Shown: piece by piece, positions 34,951 through 47,125 of the stretch
How positions within the stretch are numbered: the stretch's first letter is position 1
How the letters are laid out: each line of letters starts with the position of its first letter
NCBI GenBank assembly: GCA_032622095.1
Contig: CP136069.1
Span: 189,403,122-189,467,121 of the forward strand
Source of the DNA: Siphonodentalium dalli
Lineage: Eukaryota > Mollusca > Scaphopoda > Gadilida > Siphonodentaliidae
DNA length: 64,000 nt
Direction: 5' to 3'
Position numbers and translations under genes: made by a program
The notes under the pieces: model-generated
What the model was told of the DNA's origin: nothing
The model's input: only the letters and a program-made list of their open reading frames with translations
The model's database searches: none

Positions 34951-35102
34951 ACTGTTACGTGCTGAGCTGTGTGCCAGAATACGTACGATGCGTCGAGAGG
35001 CTCGGCATGGGTGAAGACTACAAATTCTGCCAATCACAGGACAAGTTCTGTACAAGAAGATGTGTCATAATGAGTCAGACCGGACACAGCACACACACGT
35101 GA
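34951..35102 (+). CDS. Terminal exon: six-cysteine domain of a probable secreted peptide
   Basis: Acceptor CTTATCTTCAG ends at 34950. In the frame set by the previous exon it reads 49 codons after a junction aspartate and stops at TGA 35100-35102. Six cysteines are spaced C-x4-C-x6-C-x12-C-x6-C-x3-C, from CYVLSCVPEYVRC through EDYKFC to KFCTRRC, followed by a 12-residue Ser/Thr/His tail. An even number of cysteines in a short chain indicates a disulfide-stabilised extracellular peptide. I do not recognise the spacing as a known family, and it does not match the ShK or CHH spacing I know. Function is open: hormone, antimicrobial, structural or other. A poly(A) signal follows at 35572. With exons at 31946 and 27758 it forms a consistent phase-1 gene. 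Confidence 0.75.
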
Positions 35103-35595
35103 ATGACTCGTTCAAAAACAGGGACAACATCATAGAAATGTTCTGGATACCACAAGAAGCCTCTGACGATATACTAACTTAAACAAATCGCGATCTCCAG
35201 CTGTACGAACGTTAATAGCGAGGTATAGATCCAATAACTTGTACTAACTTAGATACTATAATCATTATGCTAACACTCCCTATAAAAGCAGGACCTGTCC
35301 CCACTTCTCGATAACATACACACTGGATGTTGTCATGCCACGTTTATTAACCGTAGAAACATATATCACAGAATGGTTAACAGTTGGTTCAAATTGGACG
35401 TCATTGTGCGCCCACTGGGTTTAATAGTAACTTTGTGGTTAATTTGCGGTGTTCAGTACTTGGATTTTATTTTTATTCTTGGTGAAATTTTAAATCCTTT
35501 GAAAAAGTAAATTTACAAGTGTTATCACCCATTTCACTGGTTTAAACCAATCCAAATTTTGAGAAGGGGACAATAAAACGAATGTCTTAGGTAAT
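35103..35595 (+). other. 3' untranslated region of the six-cysteine gene
   Basis: No further ORF. A canonical AATAAA sits at 35572-35577, about 470 bp after the stop, with T/G-containing sequence after it. The extent is inferred from that signal. Confidence 0.5.
35572..35577 (+). terminator. Poly(A) signal AATAAA
   Basis: Canonical hexamer in the expected orientation downstream of the TGA at 35100. Confidence 0.5.
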
Positions 35596-36030
35596 AATTA
35601 AAAAAAAAAACTCTGATTTAAACGACATGCAATAGTTGAGTTATCAAACCCAAAGAAAAAAACAAACAAACAAACAAAACTGGGATATACTCAGGTCTGA
35701 TTTTAAAGGCGGTGTTAATGTCATGAATATATATGTACAGGTCTAGCACAATACGGAATATAAGATGATGCGTTTCAAATTCCACCGAAAGAAACCCGGG
35801 AAAACTGTTACACAAACCTTGTTCATATAAGATTATAGCCGCTTCGCTGATAGGTGATTGTTTCAGTCACGTTGATAGATCATTGTGGTCTTTCGAGTGT
35901 TGAAGTTATCGTTTCAATTAATGCATGGCATCTAAACCTCGCTATTATCTGCATACTGGATGTGTTTCTGTTCCATCACTTATCGATGCTACTCTGATTA
36001 TCTCAACAAATTACTTGTGTTAAAAGAACC

Positions 36031-36290
36031 TTGAACCCTTTCATGGCGGGAGCTGCGCTGGTGCAGTATTAAAGACACTGTGCCAGTGCATTCTCGTATA
36101 TATGCGAGTCTCCATATGGAGCCGCCCACATATAAGAAAACACTGGCTTATAATGTCAAAATAATATTGTTAGGCCAATGTATTCTCTTATATATGCGAG
36201 GCTCGCTATGGGAGACTTGCATATATAAGAGAATGCATTGGCGCAGGGTTTTTGCAAAATCTCTGGAAGTTCCAGTCATGGAAGGGTTTA
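36031..36290. mobile_element. CCCTTTCATGGCGGGAG element, compact 260-bp copy
   Basis: Left GAACCCTTTCATGGCGGGAG and right CCAGTCATGGAAGGGTTT enclose two hairpin modules in inverted orientation (36088-36150, degraded, and 36176-36241). The TTAA flanks have decayed to TTGA and TTTA. It is the shortest complete member and so the best template for the family. Confidence 0.85.
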
Positions 36291-36436
36291 CATACATGAT
36301 GCATACAGCTTTGTGTTTCGTCAGTGTGAGTTATGGCTTCAAATCGGCTGCTTTATAATGAAGTAAATAATATATTTTGTGGTACAGCACGAATTAACTC
36401 ATTTCCGTCCCAATCTGCAAACAAGCATGTTCGGGC

Positions 36437-36752
36437 CTAGATCGTGTCACGAATATCTACTCTTGCTAACGCTCGTAGAGATCAAATTCCACCAGAGCAA
36501 AACCTGGGAACTTTTTAATAATCTAACCCGTTCTGACAGGGAACATTATAACATTGAACTAACAAGGCAGGGAATATATTTCAAGTGCATTACTTAATAA
36601 CTAAGAAATATATTCCCCGCATCATGTTTTTGACTTTATAAGGTTCCCTGTCAGCACAGCAGAAAGTTCCCAGGTTTTGTACTGGTGGCATATGATCTCT
36701 ACGAGTGTTAGCCAGAGTAGAAATTCATAGCATGAGCTATAATTCGGTCCAT
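36437..36752. mobile_element. Long-arm inverted-repeat element, copy 3
   Basis: Arms carry ATTCCACCAGAGCAAAACCT, CTGACAGGGAAC, and the complement AGGTTCCCTGTCAGC and CCCAGGTTTTGTACTGGTGG. Its loop is shorter than in the copy at 32115. Confidence 0.85.
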
Positions 36753-37104
36753 ATATACCCACCAATCTAGCTATATGTACTCCATGTCAGGTAACCTACG
36801 CATAATTTGCTCGAAAATGGCGACAAGATATCACGCCTGGAATTTCAACATTCGTTTGTTCACTCTATATTTCCCAATGATATAAGAAAACCACTATACG
36901 AATGATCTGTCGCAACAACTTGTGTCGGATACTGCAAAAACCGGATATTCGACAGATTTGTTTTAAGGATATTTTGGCGTTCAATTTTCATAACTTCGAA
37001 AAAATGTTGCCCGAGATCACTTAATCACTTATACCTTCTTAACATTCATATTTATAAGGGGACGGGATTCATAGTTAGCTTATTCGCTATATCTTTTTTA
37101 TAGC

Positions 37105-37335
37105 GGGCTAGCATCACTAAATTCACCCTATGTGGACCTCATTCTGCTTAGGCCTCATCTTCTCTGGAAAGTTTCTATTCGTAATGGGTGTTCATCACAA
37201 TATTCACCATTTGGGAACTTCAGTCTGAGTCTATGTCTCCCATAGCTTATGTGTCCATGCAGAATGAGGTTCCCATAGGGTGATTTAGTTATTCTAGCCC
37301 GCTATGCAAATGACAGGCACAATAAACTCAGGTTT
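37105..37335. repeat. GCAGAATGAGGTCC hairpin family, rearranged copy
   Basis: Carries TAGCATCACTAAATTCACCC, CTCATTCTGCTTAGGCCTCA and the spacer sequence seen at 30.3-30.7 kb, then a partial hairpin at 37259-37310. Confidence 0.85.
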
Positions 37336-37596
37336 GGTTGCTGGCCATGTATATATAACGTTACACTCGACAGCCATAATTGAGTCGACTAAGGCCACTG
37401 ACAACAGATGGTGCCATTAAGCTAGCCGGGAGTGTCATATTAACCCTGTCTTTACTGAATGGACTTTCCCCATTGAGCTATGATAGTATACATTAGTATA
37501 GTCTATTATTCAGCTGGAGGGGTTTTCGGCAAATGCAATAATTGCTGAGTTGGTAAATGTTCAGATAATAGAGACATTTCGCAAAATTACAATTGT

Positions 37597-37870
37597 CTTA
37601 GTAAGGTGGACACCATCATAATTTACCTACGATGGATAATTGGTGAGATGGCATATGCCACACTATCTTCAGTTACACATATCTTGGTGGAAAAAGTAAT
37701 GTTTGTCTTTTTCAGATTCCATGTTCTTATCCGTGTGTTATATACCACACGGATAATGTTAGAGCGTCCCCAAACAGGACCGGTGGCACATCCTTGACAC
37801 ATCGGCACATTTTACTCCGTGTGGTATATTTCTTCTCACATAAGAACCTCCATGCGTAAAGATAGAACCG
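37597..37870. repeat. Repeat shared in inverted orientation with 15008-15300
   Basis: Contains CGATGGATAATTGGTGAGA, CAGTTACACATATCTTGGTGG and CACACGGATAATGTTAGAGCG. An internal inverted pair (CCGTGTGTTATA..TATACCACACGG) sits at 37731. Confidence 0.7.
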
Positions 37871-37896
37871 TTTGTCGTATACTGGCTGAGGTGTAA

Positions 37897-37989
37897 GCAG
37901 AATGAGGTCCTCATAGGGTGAATTTGGTGATGCTAGCCCGCTATGCGGGGTAGCATCACTAAATTCACCCTCTGGGGACCTCATTATGC
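37897..37989. repeat. GCAGAATGAGGTCC hairpin, complete copy
   Basis: Arms of about 42 bp around CCCGCTATGCGGGG, with only a few mismatches. Directly followed by AAATGACAGACACACT, the same right flank as at 30810. Confidence 0.92.
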
Positions 37990-38185
37990 AAATGACAGAC
38001 ACACTATTTCAAGGCTTGTCCGTAATCCTAATCGTTATTATGCGAAAGGTCTCTATTATAAGCTCGACAAACGACATATGGTCGATTGTTGAACTTATTG
38101 TCTGAACATTTCCAAAGGGAACTACTCGTCAATGAGTATTTAATAAAGAAAGTGTCAACTGTGAAAAATGCCCCAGCATACGTAC

Positions 38186-38392
38186 ATGAAGGGTCTGAGT
38201 CGAGTGACGTAGTTGGGTCCGTCTGAGTCGAGTGACGTGGTTGGGTCCGTCTGAGTCGAGTGACGTGGTTGGGTCCGTCTGAGTCGAGTGACGTGGTTGG
38301 GTCCGTCTGAGTCGAGTGACGTGGTTGGGTCCGTCTGAGTCGAGTGACGTGGTTGGGTCCGTCTGAGTCGAGTGGCGTGGTTTGATTCTCCT
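38186..38392. repeat. 28-bp minisatellite, about 7 copies
   Basis: Unit GTCTGAGTCGAGTGACGTGG plus TTGGGTCC, nearly identical in all copies. Confidence 0.97.
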
Positions 38393-38639
38393 GATTACCC
38401 TGACGTGGTTGGTTTGGTATGCCTCAACTTACGGCAAGGCTTTCAACAGTTGTAGCTTTCGTGCCTGACACAACATCAATTAGAAATAGTCGACCAAATG
38501 TATATATGTTGCAAATAGTTCCAGTATACTTTGCATATGTGAGTGATTTTTCAAACAGCATTAATTTAGGGTGAAAGTTGTTTTTAATGACCAAATAACT
38601 TGCTGTTTTCGGTTAAAATTGGCCATCACTTGAAAATAT

Positions 38640-38815
38640 TTCCAAACATAATGGGTGTGAGGTTGGGAATATCAAACACAAATGGGTGCAATTGGATTTC
38701 CTGAACTTGGAAATGGACATTTCGGTATGATGGTTCAACGGGACGCACGGGTGTTGGAAATATCAATTTGTAATTCCCCTAATGGAGACCCTCTGCTCTA
38801 GCCACGTCAGTATCT
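38640..38815. repeat. Relative of the 2509-3543 element end
   Basis: Carries GGGTGCAATTGGATTTCC, GTTGGAAATATC, GGAGACCCTCT and TCTAGCCACGTC in the order found at the inverted end of the 2.5-kb element. Confidence 0.6.
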
Positions 38816-39470
38816 AGTAGGCCATTAACACGAAAAGTGGTGTCTTCGCGCTAATCTATATATGAGTTAACCAACTGCGTATTTATGTGCGAGTTTTAGT
38901 TAATAGTTCCCATTGATTTGTTCATTGATACACATTTAAGAAAGATTTGTATATTCCTATATATGTTTGCGTATACGTAAACAATACATATATTAGCGAT
39001 GAAATAGGACTGCAAGCAATAAAAAGACATGCTGTGAACTTATTTCATTGAATAAATCCGATCAGTTAGTATCCAAACAATATCCCCATTGGAAGAATGT
39101 ACAGCAATGCACTAATATTGTCGAAAAATCTAACCACATCGACTCTAACAGTTCAGAGAACACAACGGTTGAACTACGCATTATGACAATGATTAACTGC
39201 GTATAATTCGTGTATAACATTGACGCTGTTTTCTGACTATTTTGATAGAAAATTTATGAAAATAACTTATTTTGTCTGATCACTTTTTAATCGGTTTGGA
39301 ACACCTCGGGGTTTTTTTTCACATCACTTTAAACAAATTGCACACAGACACACGCAGACGGTTACCTCGTATATGTTAGCGTGTTTTCAGGCTAGATAAA
39401 ACATACGAAGCCAACACTCTTCGCGCCATTGACCAGTACATTCAGGAGACCAGAGTGGTTGAATAGTATA

Positions 39471-40150
39471 GACCCGAACAGCTATAAGACTGACAACCGA
39501 GTCAGAACTGGTGAAAGAACGGCACATAATTACTAAGATTCTCACAACCGAGTCATATCTGGCCGGATGAACGAAGAACATCACATATAGTTACTGAGAT
39601 TTTACTAAGATACTCACAACCGAGTCAGATCTGGACGGATGAACGAAAAAACAAATAATTACTTAGATTCTCACAACCGAGTCAGATCTGGCCGGATGAA
39701 CGAAGAACATCACACATAGTTACTGAGATCTTACTAAGATACTCACAACCGAGTCAGATCTGGCCGGATGAACGAAGAACATCACACATAGTTACTGAGA
39801 TCTTACTAAGATACTCACAACCGAGTCAGATCTGGCCGGATGAACGAACATCACACATAGTTACTGAGATCTTACTAAGATACTCACAACCGAGTCAGAT
39901 CTGGCCGGATGAACGAAAAAACAAATAATTACTTAGATTATTACAACCAATTCAGATATGTCAGGGTGAACGAGGAACAACATATAGTTACTGCATGAGA
40001 TACTCGCAGCCGAGTCAGATACGGTTAACGAAGAACACCATAGAGTTACTAAGATACTCACAACCTGGTCAGATATGGTCGGATGAACGAAGAACAGCAC
40101 ATAGTTACTAAGATACAACCGATTCAGATCTGGCCGGATGAACGAAGATA
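39471..40150. repeat. ~70-bp minisatellite, about 9 copies
   Basis: The unit contains ACTCACAACCGAGTCAGATC, TGGCCGGATGAACGAA and CACATAGTTACTGAGAT. Copies differ in length (about 55-75 bp) through loss of the TTACTAAGATA half. A stray partial unit lies at 40420-40450. Confidence 0.95.
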
Positions 40151-40854
40151 GGCACTCACACACCTCTCCCGTTGTTTGCCTGAGGTCACACAACATCAGA
40201 TTAACTCGGCGGCTAGAAATATTTGGCATCAATTCGAGAGATATAAACAGGTCGGTAAATGAACGGGTCAGGTTGGTCAGTTCATTCCAACCTGACCCGC
40301 CCCTTTGCAAACATATTTACTAAATCGGTCGAATTCAAGCCAAACATTGCTTGCTGTCGAGTAAATCCGATGTTGATCCACTCCACTGTCGATCGCCGAA
40401 TGACTCCGACCTCGTGTGGTAAGATACCCACAACCGGGTCAGATCTGGGCCCAATAGTATGGAACCACATGACGCGTCAGGTACAATATATCACTGTATT
40501 ATAATCTATTTTTATTTTGTTTACACCCCTGGCTACGAGGCCCTGCGGTGTTGGTCGGTCGCAGACTCCACACAGCGCCCTCTACGCTATCGCTGCGATA
40601 TATCACTGCCAGTCTGCCACAATGAGTGTACTTTGCAGACGATAAATCTAGTTTTACATATCGTCGCGGAACTGTATTTACTACTGTTTAGTCACCTATT
40701 ATCTTGTTTTGACCACCAATTTTTTTTTAAAGTTTGCAATAATGGTAATTCTTTCGGTATTGATAAGAACAATATGAACTGAGCCAGACATAGACAATTT
40801 TAATCCTAAAACATAAGAACTAAAAACACGTAAGAAATACTATGAAATTTATGG

Positions 40855-41175
40855 ACCTTGTTGAATTGCTATGATGTTGGTGGGTCCTGTTGAATTATTG
40901 TGGTGTTGGTTGGTCCTATTGAATTGCTATTATGCTGGTGGGTCCCGTCGAATTGCCATGATGGTGGTTGGTCCTGTTAAATTGATATGATCGTTGCTGG
41001 TGGGTCCTACTGCACTGCTATGATGCTGGTTGGCTCTACTGAATTGCTATTATGCTGGTGGGTACAGTTGCCTTGCTATGATGTTGGTGTGGTCCCGTTG
41101 AATTAATATGACGCTGTGGGTCCTGCTGAATTACCGTGATGCTGGGGGGCCCTGTTAATTTGCTATGATGTTGAT
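40855..41175. repeat. ~30-bp minisatellite, about 10 copies
   Basis: Unit like TTGAATTGCTATGATGCTGG plus TGGGTCCTG, with scattered substitutions and small indels. Confidence 0.9.
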
Positions 41176-41479
41176 CTATATATTTTGCAATAACATTATT
41201 GCGGGAAGGAGTATATCAACAATTACACATTTATCAGTTAGAGGAGTCACCTGATGATGTCCAGTTCGTCCGCATGGGAGGCAATGTGGATAAAAATTTC
41301 CCAACATGGGGATTCTAGGTTTTTTTTGTGCATGTACCATTTTACTGATAGGCATAATTTTTAGCCGTATGGATTTTTGAGACAATGCACATTTTTTAAT
41401 TGGGTGACACATCGAACCCGGCCCATGGTGGCGATCGCGACTTGTGACTCATTTTTTCGACGTCAATACAACAATACCA

Positions 41480-41600
41480 CAGCTTCCACAGCTTCCTTTT
41501 TGGGGTCGCGTCGGTGGTCATGTGTAACTGACGTCGGAATTTGAGTCGCAAGGGGCGCTCGTCGGGGGTCGAATCCCACCAAATCTAAACAAATTGTTCA
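41480..41600. other. Possible tRNA-like SINE head
   Basis: GTGGTCATGTGTAACTGACG is followed about 45 bp later by GGGTCGAATCCC, which loosely fits the order and spacing of A and B boxes of an RNA polymerase III promoter. There is no confident cloverleaf and no second copy in the window. Confidence 0.15.
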
Positions 41601-42185
41601 TTGTCTCAAAAACAAATGCAGCCTCTACTTGAAAATCTGCGCCTTGTGGGATATTTTCTATTTCATTTCGTTGTCAATACATTCCGCTTCCAAATTTCAA
41701 AGTAAATGGCACAACTTGTGTCCAGAATTAAATAATTGGGAACATTTAATTGGCACACCAATATATGCCTATATGGGAGGCATCGGTTTGCATGCACTGA
41801 GATTCCGGGAATCGGTAAGGTATACAATGTAGGTAATTAATTAAATACACGGCGCTGACAGAATAACGTACCATGCAGGAAGCTGACAGAATAACGTGCC
41901 GTGCAGGAAGTCTTTGCAACGGACGTGAGATAATCCGATAAAAATTTCTGCAATAACAGCCGTTCGTATTCTCGGTCAATGGATGGACTATAGTACAGCG
42001 GCTCGGTCACTGGGTGGATTATAGTACAGCGGGTTGGTGCAAGAATTGTGCACCAAACTTGGCATACAATCATGGATACATGTATTCTCGTGGGTACTTG
42101 AAATAGAGAAAAAGAGTGTCTAGCTACGAGTGGTTGCCATGGTAACCTATTTTTAAACCGGCGGTTAAATCCCAGTTGTGGGTCC

Positions 42186-42310
42186 ATATTAGATCATGCC
42201 ACGAATATCTATTCCGACCACGCCCGTGTATAGTTCATGTTCCACCAGTTTAAAATGTGGGAACCTTTTTTAATCTGTTTTCGCGCGGGCCATGTAAATT
42301 ATAAAACGGA
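42186..42310. repeat. Long-arm inverted-repeat family, partial left arm
   Basis: Starts TTAGATCATGCCACGAATAT and includes TTCCACCAGTTTAAAATGTG; the rest is absent. Confidence 0.75.
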
Positions 42311-43009
42311 CATGGCTCGATTGAGCCACAAAACTAGATGACGAAATTTAGTAGACAGGAATATATACTCTGAGCAAATTCATAGAAAGTTTTCATTTTT
42401 TCCATCAAAGTTTCGCACGGAATTGAGATAACACGCTCTTTATGCATACCATATCATACGGGAATAGACTAACAATGAAGGCTCTTTATTTATTCATGGT
42501 AATGAAAAATCAAAAAAAAATTAAATTTAAAGATACAGCATCTTTTCGAAGTAAGTTTCATATAGATTCGATTCCGGGGTATGAAATAATTAATATGAAT
42601 CGAAGACACCTTAGTGCAGCGGCAAAACGCCAAACATGGTCTGATACCCAACCCACGATAGAACAAGATGAAACCAGTTTTTAAGGAGAAATATATATTG
42701 TTCACGAAAATGGTAGTAAACAATAACGGAATTGGTGGTGGCTATTGTCAAATCGCCGATGAACGATACCCATCAGTGGCTTTTCTCCAGAAATTAACGG
42801 TTTTGGTCCTAACTTATTTTCCAACAGTGTTGGTGTTAAACTTACTACGTCATTCAATATCTCTACTTGATAAAACAAATTGTTGGTTAGTTTGGATTTT
42901 TCTGCCATTTCGAACCGAAACATTTATTTTTTTTTGCTGAAAAATCGCTCTTTTTCACTAAAATATTGTTTTCCAAACATTATCATTCAAACGGAGATTG
43001 CGATAATGT

Positions 43010-45830
43010 CGAAATATTTAATCCGATTAGTGTAATATATATCTTATAAGCATATTAGTAAAAATATTTAACTGATATTTTGAACGGTTTGCGAGATACT
43101 GGATTTAACTACCCCTCCCCAAACACGCTTTTCGTCGAAAAAGTTACATATTTTTAGAACGATTTTACAACATTTTCTTAATGGGACCCAATATGAATTG
43201 TGTACATAAAGGTTGGTCCAGAGATACCGTTTATTTGATTGCAGATGTGTTCAGCCTTCCAGACCACCAGTTACATCACAAACATTTTATTGATAACAGG
43301 TAATTTTGCATGCATTAACATCGATTTTGTAGTACCAAAATATTTGTTAAAAACAACACGTGATAAATTATATAACGCATATGACCCAGTAGTTATCTGG
43401 AAATCATGTATGAAGAACTTAACAGAAATAATTAACGGTTTGCGGGATATTGGATATTTGCTACCGTTCTCCCGAACACGTTTTGATCGAACAAATACAT
43501 ATTTATGTTAACGACAACACACACTTTTAAAAATTATTCTAATGGGACCAAATTATGATTCAAGTGACGAAAACCGGATCCGTAGACACCGCGAGGGTTG
43601 GTAAAGATATCCCGAGGCTTCCAAATCCCCAGTTACAACAACACATTTTATTTTTAACATGCATGCGTTTTTTATCAATATATAGAGACTTTGTAGAACT
43701 GAAGTATTTGTTATACACGACACGTAATACAGACTAACATATACAGTTCAAGGTCGTTGTTGCTGCCATAGAGATTGTTGGTGTCCCTCTAAATCAACCA
43801 GAATATAGAACAATGGAAATTATTTTTATATCTCATAAACTAGTCCGACCAAGGTGGAAAGCGTTAGCTCAAACATGTTCTATGTTTTGAGGCCCCCTAC
43901 GCTATTAGAAGTATTGAACACACCACATAAAATATAGCATCAATATTAACCGAATGTGTGGACAAAGGATAGTTATAAAAGGAAACACACAATGTTTATG
44001 GATTGGTTGGTTCCAGAGATAATGTGGCACTTTACAAAACGCGGATGAATGGCAAATAGAAAACGAGATTTTTTTTGATTTTTTGAAAACACTCTACCCG
44101 ATTTAAAATCTTGAACACAATACGAACTGAGTCTATACGTTCTCTATACTAACCCTTTACCCAACAAACCGGCCAAAACCGGCCAAATAAAGCTTCAACA
44201 GCCTAAAATATCTTCGGTCTGTCTCAATAAAACCATACAAATATGGATATCATTGGAACCGGCTCATTGACCACATTGTGATGGTTACAGTTATGCCCTG
44301 TGCCAATGCATTCTCTTATATATGCGAGTCGACCATAGGTCGCCTCGCATATATAAGAGAATGCATTGGCCTAAAAAAAATATTTTTCTACATTCTTTGA
44401 CAATTTTATAATTTTTAATATGTTAGGCCAATGCATTCTCTTATATATGCGAGGCGACCTATGGTCGACTCGCATATATAATAGAATGCATTGGCACATG
44501 GCCCTTCTGTTGGGTAAAGGGTTAACCGATGGTGTGAACAGAAGGTAGTGCTATCAGGGAATACATCATTTATATGGGTGGATTGTTTCCAGAAAGCCTA
44601 TGTCGCTTTACACAACGCGCGGCTGATAAATAGGAAATTTCCTGTTTTGAGGACCCCCACCCAATTCAAGTGTTAAAGTTACTGAAAGGATTGCTCTCAA
44701 TGTTGAACGAGGATGTGAGTAAAGCTACGGTAGTAGTATCGGGACATACACAATAATTATGAATGTATGTATTGATGGGTTCGTTCCCGAAAGCATATGG
44801 CCCCTTACAAAAAGCGGATGGCAAATGGTATGCAAAGGCGAATATTTTTGTTTTTGTGGGACCCCTTAACCCAATTAAACTCTTGATCACAACATGAAGC
44901 TGTATTCTCTTAATATTAACTGACAGTTTGAACGATAGGTAGTGCTATCAAGGAATATACACTGTATATGAGTATTTCAGTTCCCGAAATCCCATCTGCA
45001 GGGTACTTTACAAAAAGGCGACTGACAACTATGAAATTTGAATTTTCTTTGTTTTGAGGCCCCCTACCCCAAACATGCGTACCTCGAACTGAAAGGTTCT
45101 CCCCATATTAACTGAGGGTGTAGACACGTGGTAGTGCTATCAGGAAATGCTCATCTTTAATTGATGGGTTGGTTTCCGAATGTCTGGACACTTTACAAAA
45201 AGCGGCTAGCAAACGAAAAAGCTAAATTTTCACTGCATGTCTTAGGGGACCCCAATCCCTATTTGATGTCTTGAACACACCACTAGCTGAAATGATATGC
45301 TATCAATATCACCAGAGATTTTGGACGAATGGTTGTTCTGTCAGAAAAGATGCAATGTTTAATGATAATTTGGTCCACGGAATCATATGGCACCTTACAA
45401 AAAGCAGATGACAAACGATAAACGAGAATTTTGACAGACCCCCCCCCCTACCACCACATGTAAACTGAATGGATGTGCTCCTAATATCAAGCGACGGTAT
45501 GAACTAATGGCTATTCTACCAGGAAATATATCATTTGTATTGATATGTTAGTACCCGACAGCCAGGGACAGTTTACAAAAAGCGGCTGTCAAATATAAAA
45601 AAATGCGATTTTCACTGTTTTAGGATCCCCTACCCAATTTGAAGACTGGAACACACCACGAACTGGAACGATATCCTCTCAATATTAACTGGGTGTGTGG
45701 CCAATGGGTAGTTGCACAAGAAAGTAAACAATTTATTTAGATGGATTAGATACAGAAAGCATGAGCGCATTAAAAATGTGGCTGTTTTGATGACCCCCCC
45801 CCCCCCCATCGTTAATTTCTGGAAAAAGTC
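43010..45830. repeat. ~240-bp satellite, diverged
   Basis: At least eight units are recognisable by CTTTACAAAAAGCGG at 44030, 44614, 44806, 45010, 45190, 45395, 45570 and related positions. The array is interrupted by the TTAA element at 44149-44525. Confidence 0.85.
44149..44525. mobile_element. TTAA-flanked CCCTTTACCCAACA element with two hairpins, copy 1
   Basis: Ends CCCTTTACCCAACA and TGTTGGGTAAAGGG, flanked by CTAA (decayed TTAA) and TTAA. Satellite units elsewhere read ATATTAACTGA at this point, so the uninterrupted target was TTAA. Two hairpin modules in inverted orientation lie at 44303-44369 and 44428-44494. The longer left shoulder (44167-44300) carries CCGGCCAAAACCGGCC. Noncoding. 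TTAA targeting and CCC ends fit piggyBac-type MITEs. Confidence 0.92.
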
Positions 45831-46599
45831 ACTAGTGGGTATCGTTTATCGTCTATTTGACAATAGCCACCACCGATTTCTTCTTTGAAAAAAGTTGGTT
45901 TTAACTTGTTCTACCGTGGGTATGGGTATCTCGAAAACTAGAGCTCTTTTTCGATTTGGCCGCTACGCTAATGTCCGGAATAGCTCTTATCAATTTTTTC
46001 TGATAATAGGGACAGTAAATGGGGCTATTTTTAGAAAAGATACAAAATATAAATGGGGCTATTTTTAGAATAGATATCTCGCGAAAACGTTCGGAACGCT
46101 AACTTGCTAGAACCCTCAATCAAGGAAAATTAGGGATTTCACAGCGAATTTACTTACGCTCGGCTGCATCAGAAATAAACCACTTTAGTATGGATTTATA
46201 GACAAATAATATGCACATGCAATCTTCAGTTTTATCCTGTTTTATCCTGTTTTATCCTGTTTTATCCGTGTATTTTATTCACAAAATTGTAATCTTAACA
46301 TCGGGTTTTATACAAATTGCGGTTGTTGTTTTAAGTGTGAACTGGAAGAGATACACTATCCTTAAATTATACGGGGTTATGTCGGTGAATACGTATTTAT
46401 CTGCCATATAAAACATGGTCACGTATTGATCGACCTATTTTGGACTCCAAAATTGTGTATTTTCTTTCTAATTTAGTCCTATATAAAATAACACTTAAAT
46501 CGTGCATATCTATGGTTTAACATTGACATGCGCCTCTGACACATTCGGCAACCGGAATGGATGATAGCGGGTGAACGGGTGGTGGCAGATGAGCCAAAA

Positions 46600-47125
46600 T
46601 ATGTGTGTTTTTATTGGTAAACGACATAGATAACGGAGAACGATCGGAATAGCCCAGACATCCAGCAATTTGTTCCCATCGGTGCACGGATCGTCCACTG
46701 TGATATTTCCAGCCTCAGTGTAACGCTGGTACCCATACTATTCAAATGACATTATGTTTTCTATAATCCGATCGCATATTGAGAAAGTAATGTCGTTATT
46801 TTTTTGTTTCATGGAATTCAGATGAAAAGAAATGATCTACTGAGACCTGTAGGTGCCACTGAAATTCGTCAGTCAGCCATGCTCAAGTATAATGCTTGTT
46901 GTTTATTATGGTCTACATAGTCACACACAATATGTGAAAATTGGCGGTTCGGTGTTGCAAAAATAATGTAATTTGAATAGTATGGGTACCAGCGTTGGAC
47001 TGAAGCTGGAAATATTATGGAGATCCGTGAACCGATGGAAATAATTGTTGAATGTCTGGGCTATTCCTTTCTCCATAGACCAGTATTTATGTCGTTTACC
47101 AATGTGGGTGTGAAAACACACATGC
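46600..47125. mobile_element. Foldback with ~150-bp arms
   Basis: 46605-46760 and 46966-47112 are inverted copies: TTGGTAAACGACATA, GGAATAGCCCAGACAT, ATATTTCCAGC and ACGCTGGTACCCATACTATT. The loop is about 200 bp. Short ORFs on the - strand follow the arms only. Confidence 0.85.

Larger units (their letters stand above)
42610..45950. mobile_element. Inverted-repeat element filled with a ~240-bp satellite
   Basis: 42635-42790 and 45820-45945 are inverted copies (ATACCCA.CCCACGRTAGAAC, GGTGGTGGCTATTGTCAAAT, CGATACCCA). Between them about ten diverged ~240-bp units follow each other. Unit landmarks are AATATTAACTGA..GTGTG, GGTAGTGCTATCAGGAAAT, CTTTACAAAAAGCGG and a G/C-rich CCCCTACCC. Units decay toward the left (42.9-43.9 kb). 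The ORF at 42442-42684 overlaps the left arm and has no recognisable domain. Confidence 0.75.

Noticed and set aside
39387-40310. ORFs across 39.4-40.3 kb
   Set aside because: They follow the ~70-bp minisatellite, and repeated peptide phrases reflect the DNA repeat.
41480-41600. tRNA gene
   Set aside because: There is a loose B-box-like GGGTCGAATCCC, but no acceptor stem or cloverleaf could be drawn; kept only as a possible SINE head.
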